Shown here piece by piece: positions 23,855 through 33,151 of a DNA stretch of 64,000 bases (its first letter is position 1; every line of letters starts with the position of its first letter). The notes beneath the pieces are model-generated. The model worked only from the letters and a program-made list of their open reading frames with translations, was not told where the DNA came from and did no database searches. Origin of the DNA: Bromus sterilis (Eukaryota; Streptophyta; Magnoliopsida; Poales; Poaceae); the NCBI GenBank assembly GCA_950022295.1, contig OX465595.1, positions 122,080,270 to 122,144,269 of the forward strand, given 5' to 3'. The position numbers and the translations under genes are program-made.

Positions 23855-25232
23855 CCTTATGGAGCTTCTCCATGCGTTTTATACCAATATGACCAAGTCG
23901 GCAATGCCACATCATCATGTGATCTTCATTATTCTTCAATCTTTTGGCCTCAATATTGTTAACATGACACACGTCACCATCGAGATTAAGTACGAATAAA
24001 CCATGCAGCTCCGGTGCGTGAACATAAAACATTTCATTCTTATAAATCGAACAACCAATTGTATCGGACTTAAAAGAATAGTGGTCTCGCTTAAGGCAAG
24101 AACCACTCACGATGTTCACACTCAACGCGGGTACATAGTAACATTTATTCAGAACTAAAACCAATCCCGAAGGGAGACTAAGATGCTTCGTGCCGACCGC
24201 CAAGACTTCAATCCGGCAGCCATTCCCCACGCGCATCGTCACTTCATCTTTGACCAAGCGTCTCCTAGTCCTTAGTCCCTGAATGGAATTAGAAATATGA
24301 GCAACAGACCCTGTATCAAATATCCAGGATGTGTTCCCAGCGCTTGTCAAGAGAAGATCAACAATATGTATATCAAATATACCTTTGTCTCTCTTGGCGA
24401 CCTTGCCAGCCTTCTTGTCCTTTAGGTACTTGGGACAGTTGCGCTTCCAGTGACCTTCACCCTTGCAGTAGAAGCACTCCACTCCGAGTTTAGGCTTGGG
24501 TGCCTTGGGAGGAGCGGCAACTGACTTGCCATCCCTCTTAGGGCCACCTCTCTTGGCCTTCTCCCGTCTGCTTGACTTCTTGAAGTCAGTGGTCTTGTTG
24601 ACCATGAAGACGGCGTGCTCCTTCTTGATCTCAACCTCAGCGCTCTTTAGCATGGCGAACAACTCAGAAGGAGTTTTGGTCATCCCCTGCATGTTGTAGT
24701 TCAGCACAAAGCCTTTGTAGCTAGGGGGAAGCGACTGCAACACCCTATCAATCGCAAGTTCATCTGGAATCTGACATTCCAGAGCATTCAAGCGCTGAAC
24801 GTAGCCAGACATTTTGACCACGTGCTCACTCACGCTGCCGTGCTCATCCATCTTTGCTGAGAAGAAGGCTTCAGAAGCCTCGTACCGTTCATCCCTGGCT
24901 TGAGGTGCGAAGACCGCCTTGAGGTCGGTGATAATCTCATATGCACCCATCCTCTCAAAGCGTTTCTGCAGCTCAGCCTCCATGGAGTAGAGCATGCCAC
25001 TTTGGACAAGGTTGTAATCATCAGTCCTGGAGAGATAGACATTCTTCTCGTCCTGACTGGCATCATCTGCTGGTGCGTCACCTAACACGTCCTCTAGTAC
25101 GTATGCCATTTTGAGGGGAACGAGGAGAATCCTTAGGGTGCGGAACCAGTTGGTGAAGTTTGTCCCATCTGTTTTTAGCTTATCTTTCTCTAGGAATGAT
25201 CCTAAGTTGAACGAGGGGCGAGGAGCTGCCAT
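23817..25232 (-). CDS. Copia gag-protease frame with integrase zinc-finger start
   Basis: 471 residues from an ATG about 970 bases inside the 5' LTR. Gag capsid region at about 1-220, a basic stretch, zinc knuckle CFYCKGEGHWKRNC (253-266, CCHC intact), retropepsin motif DTGS at 306-309, then the first half of the integrase zinc finger with His443 and His448 (WHCRLGH). The frame then leaves the family sequence and stops after seven unrelated residues, while the matching continuation is found one base over in the 21200-23854 frame. A single extra base near 23840 explains this. The element would need help in trans for integrase and reverse transcriptase unless the frameshift is bypassed. Confidence 0.92.
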   Translation of the reverse strand: MAAPRPSFNLGSFLEKDKLKTDGTNFTNWFRTLRILLVPLKMAYVLEDVLGDAPADDASQDEKNVYLSRTDDYNLVQSGMLYSMEAELQKRFERMGAYEIITDLKAVFAPQARDERYEASEAFFSAKMDEHGSVSEHVVKMSGYVQRLNALECQIPDELAIDRVLQSLPPSYKGFVLNYNMQGMTKTPSELFAMLKSAEVEIKKEHAVFMVNKTTDFKKSSRREKAKRGGPKRDGKSVAAPPKAPKPKLGVECFYCKGEGHWKRNCPKYLKDKKAGKVAKRDKGIFDIHIVDLLLTSAGNTSWIFDTGSVAHISNSIQGLRTRRRLVKDEVTMRVGNGCRIEVLAVGTKHLSLPSGLVLVLNKCYYVPALSVNIVSGSCLKRDHYSFKSDTIGCSIYKNEMFYVHAPELHGLFVLNLDGDVCHVNNIEAKRLKNNEDHMMMWHCRLGHIGIKRMEKLHKDGLLKVIGFWIP

Positions 25233-26189
25233 CTACAAGGTTGGATTCACAATGATACAATTTAGACTTTTCTTCATAATGTGGAGTTTCAATTTAATCT
25301 TAAAATTCTAGAAAGCTCCCACTTAGATAAACACCTCTCAATTTAACTAAGTGATTACACAATCCCAGCCCCCATACCTCCCCCGATATGTACGGCCCAG
25401 TATGCGAACCAGGTAGGCCTCTAAGACAATCACATCAGGCATGTGACTCGTGCTCGACCTTTCGGTCTTCTGTGTTCCAGGCCCGCATCTACATACGTCA
25501 AGCCTGCCAATCGAACCTTGATGTTAGCTGTTCAGGCAAGGCCATATCTGCATATGCCAGGCTCGCCGAACCCAACCTCATGCGAGCTCCGTTGAATATG
25601 TAGGACAACTCCGGTATGTACGGAGCGTCAGGCCATATGGGAGAACCTTCCAGGTGGTGCCCATCAAAAGGGAGAACACAATGTTGGTATTGTGAGAGAT
25701 GGTCCTGTTTCGTGCTACCGTCGATATATCTAGCATACTAGCATAAAACAGGAAGTAAAACTTTAAATCATACAACCTATGATCCCCCTTCATGCAAAGC
25801 AAAGCTAAAACGTCTTTCTACTTTAGCTTGTGCAAGTTTTACGTGGCTGCTAGGGGTTTCGAGAGAGAGAACCGATTTCTATCCTGCGAAAAACATGCCA
25901 CAACACCGTCTCTTATCCGTCTCTATTACACCCCTGTCGGGGCCCTCCGTTGCAAACATCTTTGCATCGCTAATGCAGAGAGACAGACACCCCCCCAGCC
26001 ACTTTATATGGTACAAGCCATATGTCAAGCGTGGAACCAGTCTCGCGTAAACGCGTAATGTCGGTCGGGGGCCGCTTCATCAAACATTGCCGCAATGCTC
26101 AATGAGTACACGTGGGAGGGTAACGAATGAAGATTCGATGCCCACATCCTAGATGTGTTCTATCCATACAATACATCTACGCATAGCTA
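25233..26189 (-). other. Copia 5' leader between primer site and gag
   Basis: About 960 bases untranslated before the gag ATG, with only short ORFs and no domain. Leaders of this size are normal in BARE-like elements, where dimerisation and packaging signals lie; no such signal can be pinpointed by eye here. Confidence 0.7.
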
Positions 26190-26201
26190 GCTCTGATACC
26201 A
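26190..26201 (-). other. Primer-binding site of the Copia element (tRNA-iMet)
   Basis: TGGTATCAGAGC on the minus strand, one base after the 5' LTR end. It fits the 3' end of initiator tRNA-Met perfectly and fixes the element's orientation. Confidence 0.95.
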
Positions 26202-26202
26202 C

Positions 26203-27917
26203 TGTTGGGATACGGGGCAGAAAACACAAATTTTTCACACCTACGGTACCCGAACCCAAGATCTATGCTATGGCGATGTAAAGTAACGGAGGGAATCGGT
26301 GTTCATACCTTTGAAGACCGAAAGCGGGAAACGTTCTTACGAACGTGGTTGGCGTAGACTCAGAACTACGACCTCCCTGTCGTGTAGAAGACCACCACCG
26401 GCGAGGATGACTCCCGGTAGACCTCCAGCGACGAAGCAGCACCACAGGTGTAGTGCCTCGAAGAGATTATACACGTACGGCACAATCGATGTTCCTCCCG
26501 GGCTCCGAACCAGGCGAGCAGCGGAAAGAAGACGGCTACGGATCCCGACTCCGGCAGAGCGACGGCCTGCCTTATGGTGGAGAACTCCAATCCTGGTGCA
26601 GACTCCAAACAAGGGGAGTCCACTTCCGCAAATGGAGAAGGAAGAAGAAGGAGATCAATTGTTGTATGGAAAAAGGGGGGTCTACCCCTCTATATAAAGG
26701 CCAAGGGGGGGTGTGATCCCTCTTCCCTCCCCCATGTGGGACTAAAACCCCAAGGGGGGAGGGGTGCGCCGGCCAAGGGGGGGTTGGGCCCCACCCCTTG
26801 GCGCCAAGCCCAAGGGGGGGAACCCCCTCCTCCCCTAATGGGCCTCTAAGGCCCATATAGCCATTTTTCCATTATTTTAATTATTTAATAAGTTTTAAAT
26901 ATTTAATTCAGATAATTAAATAATAATAAACATTATTAAAACAATTAAACTTTATTTTGAACTATTCAAAATGTCCGGAAACCATTCCGTCCTCCTCCGG
27001 AACTATTCCGGTGATTTCTCCTATTTCACCGATTGATCCCGTAACTGTCCTATGCATCGATTGCCCTTAAGTGTAACACCCTAACGGTCCGGGAAACAGC
27101 AGACATGGTCGAGACTCTTCTCATTGACCAATGACTAGTCAGTTGGACCTGGTTACAATCCTTGACAGCCCCTGCGCTTCCATCGAATGAGCTTCGATCG
27201 CTTTTGGAAACCGTTAACGATACGACGTAATCCCTTTGTTCTGCGGTACCTTGTTTGTCCGAGGTTTGATCGTCGGTATCCCACATACCGTGTTCACATC
27301 TCGTTCACGACAAACAACTTCTCTCGTCCATGATCATTGCATCTCTTTGTGACCTAGTCACGTCCTTGCAAGGGTTGATGCAATATCACCGAGTGGGCCC
27401 AGAGTACCTGTCCTGTCATAAGGACTGACAAATCCCGCTTTGATCTATTAACATACTCATCAACCATCTATTTCGGAATACCCAAAGTGCATCGTTATAG
27501 CCAGCATATTTCAGTCAGGCGGTGGGATACAAATCAAAGTCTCCTCATAGATCGTGATTACGTATGATCATTACGGTCTAAGGACTAAGCCATACGTTAC
27601 AAAGTCATAGCAACGCTGAACTATGTGACTCGATCACATTGCATTACTTTAGGTGGGTGTCTGTCCAGCACATCATTCCCCTAATGATATGACCTCATTG
27701 TCAATGGACTTAAGTGTCGCCATGATCAGGAAAGCTTGATCAATCAATTGCCCAATGAGATAGTTTACCCGAGTTAAACTACGGACCATGTTTTATACTA
27801 CACCTGTATTAGTATTTCCAAGTAATACAGTTATAGCACAGTATAAAACGTATTATGAACAAAACGGATATGTGACAAATATCTTTATTAATTTGTCTCT
27901 AGGGCACATATCCAACA
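26203..27917 (-). repeat. 5' LTR of the Copia element
   Basis: 1715 bases, starting TGTTGGATATG at 27917 and ending CCCAACA at 26203 (minus strand). It is one base longer than the 3' LTR through an extra A near 27499. The candidate TATA box is at 26689-26698. Confidence 0.95.
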
Positions 27918-27922
27918 CTCTT

Positions 27923-28393
27923 GCCTATGATGACGATCATAGTAGATTTTCTAACGAGACTGGCTGCTTTTAATCGATCACGAACAATGTGAACTTGCTC
28001 TTCTGCTTCCATGATCATGTCCGGTCCAAAGAATTGTCTTTCACCGGTTTCTGACCAGTTTAGGGGTGTTCGACATCGTCGTCCGTATAGGAGTTCAAAA
28101 GGAGCCATGTTCAGACTAGATTGGAAACTATTGTTATAAGAAAATTCGGCGAATGGCAGAGACTTCTCCCAATTCTTTCCGAATGAGATAACACAAGCTC
28201 TAAGCATGTCTTCAAGAATTTGGTTAACCCTTTCGACTTGACCACTAGACTGAGGATGGAAAGTTGTACTAAAGGAGAGATGAGTTCCCATAGCATTCTG
28301 AAAGCTTCCCCAAAAATCTAGAGGTGAAAAGGCTACCACGATCAGAATTGATTTCCAAAGGAACACCGTGAAGAGACACAATTCTAGAGACAT
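27923..28393 (-). pseudogene. Chromovirus pol: integrase core, second half
   Basis: Continues the integrase after a frameshift at the homopolymer run CCCCAAAAA (28309-28317). From the frame's residue 27 on the sequence is integrase-like: FWGSFQNAMGTHLSFST, then HPQSSGQVERVNQILED carrying the catalytic Glu, then NNSFQSSLNMAPFELLYGRRCRTP. After about residue 144 the frame departs from the family again (a second shift), shortly before the Copia insertion at 27917. The partner fragment lies at 18955-19454. Confidence 0.85.
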
Positions 28394-30500
28394 ACAAGTT
28401 CGCTAACTGGCTAGCAGTTATAGACTCGCGAACTGGAAGGAAGTGAGAAACTTTGGAAAGTCTATCCACCACAACGAAGATGGCATCATTTCCTCTCTGG
28501 GTTTTTGGAAAGCCGGTGATGAAGTCCATACCGACTTTGTCCCATTTCCACTCTGGAATAGGCAAATATTGAAGTGTACCAGCAGGTCTTTGGTCTTCTG
28601 CCTTAATGCGACGACAAACATCACATTCGGCAACAAATTGAGCAATGTCCCTCTTCATCCTAGTCCACCAAAATATCTGGCGTAGATCTCGGTACATTTT
28701 TGTGCTACCGGGATGAATCGAGAGGGGTGTGTCATGGGCTTCTTTGAGGATGAGTTGCCTTAGTTCCCTATTCTTAGGTACTACCAAACGATTTCCAAAG
28801 AATACCGTTCCTCTACTATCTGTGGAGAAACATTTAGCAACTCCGCTAGCAATGTTCTCCTTGATCCGGCGAACACCTCGTGCACGCCTTTGGGAAACTA
28901 TGATTTGATCCTCAAGAGTTGGTTTCTCCACCAAGGTAGAAAGATAGCCATGAGGAATAATCTCAAGATTGAGCTTGCAAAATTCCTCATGAAGAAGTGG
29001 TTGATACTGTTGTAACATGAGGTTGTTACAGTACGACTTACGACTTAGTGCATCAGCCATGACATTGGCTTTGCCTGGGCTGTAAGAAATTCCTATGTCG
29101 TAATCTTTTATCAACTCAATCCAGCGTCTTTTCCTGAGATTAAGATCTGGCTGGGTGAAAATGTATTTGAGGCTTTGGTGGTCGGAATAGATCTCACAAC
29201 GATTACCAAGGAGGTAATGTCGCCAAGTTGTCAGGGCATGAACTACGGCAGCGATTTCAAGATGATGGGTAGGATATTTTTCTTCATGTGGACGCAACTG
29301 GCGTGAAGCATAAGCTACCACATGTTTATCTTGCATAAGTATGCATCCTAACCCTTGCTGTGAGGCGTCACAAAAGATCTCGAAATCCCTTTTGGTGTCT
29401 GGAGGCGCAACTACGGGTGTAGAATTCAATCTTCTTTTTAGCTCTTGAAAGCTTTCCTCGCACTTGGGAATCCATAGGAATTTCTTATCTTTCTTGAGGA
29501 GTTCAGTTAGAGGCTTTGCAACTTTAGAAAAGTTCTCGACGAAGCGACGACAATAGCTGGCTAGGCCAAGAAAACACCTAACTTGCTTAACCAATTCAGG
29601 TGGAGTCCAGTCAAGGACGGCATGAACTCTCTCGGGATTCACAACAATGCCTTTTGCAGAAATCACGTTGCCTAAGTAGGTCACTTCTGGTAGCCAAAAT
29701 TCACACTTGGAGAATTTAGCATACAAGCGACGCTCTCTAAGTTTCATCAATACCAGCCTTAGATGTTCGGCATGTTCTTGTTCGTTCTTCGAGTAGATGA
29801 GAATTTCATCGAGATAAACCACAACAAATTTATCTAAGTACTCCATGAAGATCGAATTCATCATGCGCGAGAAAGTGGAGGGGGCATTGGTTAATCCGAA
29901 GGATATGACAGTGTACTCGTAAAGACCATAACGAGTAGTGAAAGCCGTTTTGGGAATGTCCTCGTTTTGGATTTTGATTTGATGATAACCTAATCTCAAA
30001 TCCATCTTGGAGAAGACAGCGGATCCAGCAAGTTGATCATAAAGATCATTGATCCTGGGCAGTGGGTACTTGTTCTTTATCGTCGCTAAATTTAGCGGGC
30101 GATAGTCTAACCACATCCTTTCTGTTCCATCTTTCTTCGTTACGAACAGAACGGGGAAACCCCATTGCGATGAGCTAGGGCGGATGAAGCCTTTTGCCAA
30201 CAAAGCTTCAAGTTGGATTTTAAGCTCAGCTAACTCACGTGGGGCCATTTTGTATGGGCGTCTGGAAATTGGTGCGGTTCCTGGCATAAGATCCACTATG
30301 AACTCTACACATCTGTCGGGTGGCATGCCCGGAAGCTCTTCAGGAAAGACATCCTGGAAGTCGCGAACCACCGGAATATCTTCAAGGTCAGGAAGGGGAA
30401 GTACATTCAAAGAATGCACCTGGGTTCTCGTTCTGGGTGAGGTGTAGTTGACTGTCTTGCCTAAAGGGGGGGGGTTAGTTTCACTGATTTTCCTTTGCAA
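28269..30500 (-). pseudogene. Chromovirus pol: reverse transcriptase, RNase H, integrase first half
   Basis: 743 open residues, but it begins at a non-ATG codon after a frameshift and ends in another. Reverse transcriptase: first catalytic Asp167 (FSKMDLRLGYHQI); the second motif reads YLDE at 229-232 where the family has a D-D pair, so one catalytic Asp is replaced by Glu. RNase H: Asp378, Glu415, Asp440 and Asp483 are present. Integrase zinc finger: His589, His596, Cys626 and Cys629 intact; core Asp659 and Asp720 present, with the Glu in the next frame. The YLDE change plus frameshifts indicate a dead copy. Confidence 0.92.
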
Positions 30501-30682
30501 TCAAGGTAGGCATTCTGCCTTGATAGCCAATCCATGCCAAGGATTACATCGATGTCTGAGGACTTGAGGGCTATGAGTGAAGCAAGGAATACTAAACCCT
30601 CAATTGCAATTTGATTACCATGCCTTACTCTATTAGTTTTCCATCTTGACCCTGGAGTTTGAATAATCATTGGGGTGGACAA
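30461..30682 (-). pseudogene. Chromovirus protease, C-terminal half
   Basis: 73 residues with the retropepsin C-terminal motif DVILGMDWLSRQNAYLDC, typical of grass chromoviruses. It follows an in-frame stop that separates it from the N-terminal half (30722-31186). It overlaps the reverse-transcriptase frame at a run of nine G on the + strand (30466-30474), where the frame shifts. Confidence 0.82.
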
Positions 30683-30721
30683 TTCAACAAAGGATAACTC
30701 ATGACGAAGTGCATAACTTTC

Positions 30722-31186
30722 CTACATGAATGAATGAGATGCTCCTGGGTCGAAAAGAAAAGAAGTAGGAACATAATTGACTAGGAGCGTACCAAGAATG
30801 ACGTCAGTGATGTCTTCAGTCTCTTCGGCGGCAATCTGATTCACACGTCCACGGGTGGCGGGAGGAGCGGGTTTGGTGGTGTAGACCTTCGGGGGTGGCT
30901 TGCCACTACCATTTTTGTTACCTCCGGCACGCGGTGGAGCATTCTGATTCTGAAGCTGGTTCTGGGGATACTCGCGGGAGTAGTGGTCTGCCTGACCACA
31001 CTTGTAGCAGGCTCCAAAGACAGTGCGTGGAGCTGGTTTGTTCGGTGGAGCTGGGTGGACGAGGCGCCACATAGGATGGCCTCGGTGGGTTGTTCTGGCG
31101 AAACATGTTGTTGGGGATCCAGATCTTGCGCTTCTGAGAGCCTGAACTGGATGAACCATCATCTCTAGGATGCTTGCGGAAGTCAT
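30722..31186 (-). pseudogene. Chromovirus gag end: zinc knuckle and protease active site
   Basis: 154 residues. From about residue 40 it has a proline- and asparagine-rich linker, a zinc knuckle reading CYKCGQADHYSREY (the last Cys ligand replaced by Tyr), and the protease active site reading FDPGASHSFM, where the family has D-T/S-G. The frame stops right after it. It overlaps the main gag frame (30918-31892) and must be joined to it by a frameshift near 31100. Loss of a zinc ligand and of the protease Thr/Ser are further signs of decay. Confidence 0.82.
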
Positions 31187-31892
31187 TGGTGGTGTTCATG
31201 TCCTCTGCCTTGATGGTCTGGTTGACAAGGACATGGAAGGTGGCAAAGTCATGCAGGTTGAGCTCACGACGGAGTCCAGAATTGAGTCCACGACGGAACC
31301 TCTCTTGCTTCTTAGCGTCGGTGGTGACCTCTTTAGTAGCATAACGAGCAAGTCGGTTGAACTCATGACTAAACTCGTCAATAGTCCTCCTGCCTTGGGT
31401 GAGGTTGCAGAACTCCTCACGCTTGCGGTCCATAAGACCCTTTGGAATGTGGTGCTCACGGAATGAAGTGCAGAACTCATCCCAAGTGGTGGGCGGTCCA
31501 ACGGGACGCATGTTCAGGAAATTCTCCCACCAAGAGCTAGCTGCACCCTCGAGGTGGTAAGTGGCATAGCTGACCCTGTCACCATCTGCAACATGGCCTT
31601 CCTGGAGATTCCTCTCGATGCTGCGAAGCCAGTCATCGGCGTCAAGGGGCTCGGTGGAGTAGCTGAAAACCGGGGGATGAAGCCGGATGAAGTCATTCAA
31701 AGACACCAACTCAGTGCGCTGCTGAGTGGTGTTGCGGGCAATGACCTCCAACAACTGGTGAGAGTCTCGGCGGTTCCTCTCAACCTCCATCAGAACCTGA
31801 GCCATCGTGGGTGGGGGTGGAAGATTGCCTTCCTCCGAATCATTCCCACGACCATGGGCACGACCAAGCTGGCCACGGGTTCCTTGAGACAT
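30918..31892 (-). pseudogene. Chromovirus gag (retrotransposon gag domain)
   Basis: About 325 residues from the ATG that begins MSQGTRGQLGR; the frame is open further upstream, but that part does not look like gag. The retrotransposon gag domain includes DADDWLRSIER, the YHLEGAASSWWENF motif, TWDEFCTSFREHHIP and RRTIDEFSHEFNRLARY, ending near NQTIKAED. The last 60 residues are in the wrong frame relative to the zinc knuckle at 30722-31186, so the gene is broken near its C-terminus. The capsid-type domain itself is free of stops. Confidence 0.88.
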
Positions 31893-32227
31893 CCTGAAGG
31901 TGAAATCCAAAGTCAAACAGAGTTGATTGGAAGAGTCTAAACAAGGTATTGAAGGTACTGGAAGAATCACAGAGCAAAGGAAGTAATCATCTTGACAACA
32001 TGGTGATAAAATCATACAAGCCATATATTCACAAGCTGTCATGCAAACCATACATCATTTTAGTACAAGCTCCAAGCTAATACAAATGTGATGAAGATGA
32101 TACATCCTTCGGAGGCACTCTAACTTCCTATACATTATTTATCTAAGCCTTTGGAACTTAGCACACCTTGCGCACAATATACTAAAGATACTACTACATC
32201 CTCACTAAAGTAAGACCACAGGCGGTC

Positions 32228-32803
32228 TCACTCATCTCCATCTCCATAGTAATCCTCGTAAAAGTTACCCGCGTAACCCGGTAGCTGAAGGTGACCATCG
32301 GAAAACACGGAGGCATGTGGACCCTTATATCCATTTGGGAAAGGATGGGGCCTAGTTCCAGCGTAGGGTGGAAGCAGAGGACCACGGGGTGGAAAAATGC
32401 CTCCAATCTCGGGCCAAGCAACTCGAGAAGGCATCTTTGTCCTGACTGGGTAGATAGCATCATACTCCACTGATCCAACACTCACAAATGGAGCCAGAAG
32501 TGTAAGTGCTCGATACATACGGACACGGGTGGCGTGAAGCTCAAAACAAAGGGCACGTGCATCACGATCTCTATCACAAGCGTGCCGAGCAGTGATCTGA
32601 AGCAAAGGATCCTCCAAAGAGTGATCTGTGTACAATCCGGTGTAATACCCCTCTTCTCCTGGAAGTGCAGCAGGGATATAGCGGAAAGATGTGCCTCCAA
32701 GCATAGCGTGCTCCTCTCTCAGCAGGGTAATACATGAGTATGCAGCATCCTGCACAGCCATGTTCTCAGTCATGCCAATGCCATGTCCAAAGTGGATAGG
32801 CTG
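32228..32803 (-). CDS. ORF of unknown function upstream of chromovirus gag
   Basis: Open from the first ATG at 32773 to a stop at 32228 (181 residues); the frame is also open upstream to the junction near 32805, so the N-terminus may be missing. Same strand as gag, about 340 bases before it. The first 110 residues look globular (RYIPAALPGEEGYYTGLYT, RVRMYRALTLLAPFV); the end is rich in P, G, Y and acidic residues (YYGDGDE). I recognise no domain. Extra ORFs before gag are known in some grass Gypsy elements, but I cannot match this one. It is intact while gag-pol around it is broken. Confidence 0.6.
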   Translation of the reverse strand, partial: QPIHFGHGIGMTENMAVQDAAYSCITLLREEHAMLGGTSFRYIPAALPGEEGYYTGLYTDHSLEDPLLQITARHACDRDRDARALCFELHATRVRMYRALTLLAPFVSVGSVEYDAIYPVRTKMPSRVAWPEIGGIFPPRGPLLPPYAGTRPHPFPNGYKGPHASVFSDGHLQLPGYAGNFYEDYYGDGDE

Positions 32804-32805
32804 AG

Positions 32806-33151
32806 TGACTCCAGTCGCCCAGGCGGCCTCGTGCGACGGACTCCCCCTAGGCCGCGCAGGCAGGCCGCCTTGGAGACAGGTGCCCCCCTCTGGTTATCCT
32901 TCAGACGTCTAGGGTCTTCTGGAACGCTGATTTTTATATATTTTTTATGGAATTTTTGGAACTCTGTAAATTGGGGAAAAATACCTGCAACTTACAGACA
33001 TCAACAGACAGAAACTGGCACTGGGTGAACTGAGTTAGTAGGTTAGTCCAAATATGTGTAAAATGATATAAAAGTGTAGCAAAACACATAGCAATGTCAC
33101 ATAAAAGGGCATGGAACAAGCATAAATTATAGATACGTTTGAGACGTATCA
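32806..33151 (-). repeat. AL-1 3' LTR, first 346 bases
   Basis: Starts TGATACGTCTCAAACG (minus strand), preceded by the polypurine tract AAGCTTGGGGATGT. It is colinear with 42010-42362, 46570-46932 and 49700-50074. It is cut at about 32806, where the chromovirus leader begins. Confidence 0.85.

Larger units (their letters stand above)
19455..27917 (-). mobile_element. Complete Copia LTR retrotransposon (Angela/BARE-like) inserted in the chromovirus
   Basis: It is 8463 bases long with two LTRs of 1714 and 1715 bases, both bounded TG...CA, and flanked by a perfect 5-base duplication CTCTT (19450-19454 and 27918-27922). Primer site, polypurine tract and the gene order protease, integrase, reverse transcriptase, RNase H show Copia in minus orientation. 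By eye the LTRs differ at about 10 bases and one indel (about 0.6%). At 1.3e-8 substitutions per site per year, the usual grass LTR clock, this is roughly 0.2 million years. LTR size and the TGTTGGATATGTGCCC start resemble the Angela/WIS/BARE group; the exact family is unverified. Confidence 0.95.
18436..32805 (-). mobile_element. Gypsy chromovirus (Tekay/Del-like), degenerate, 5' end deleted
   Basis: On the minus strand, 5' to 3', it carries an ORF of unknown function, gag, protease, reverse transcriptase, RNase H, integrase with chromodomain, polypurine tract and the start of its 3' LTR. Gag-pol is split over several frames. It is interrupted by the Copia element at 19455-27917, and its 3' LTR by LARD-2. 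No 5' LTR or primer site is found; about 32806 the sequence switches abruptly to an Athila-type LTR fragment. The chromodomain after integrase and the order RT-RNase H-IN place it among chromoviruses; Tekay/Del is the best guess from the grass-type sequence. Confidence 0.88.

Noticed and set aside
26190..26201. GCTCTGATACCA resembling the end of a tRNA gene
   Set aside because: It is the retroelement primer site, directly beside the LTR; no tRNA body precedes it.
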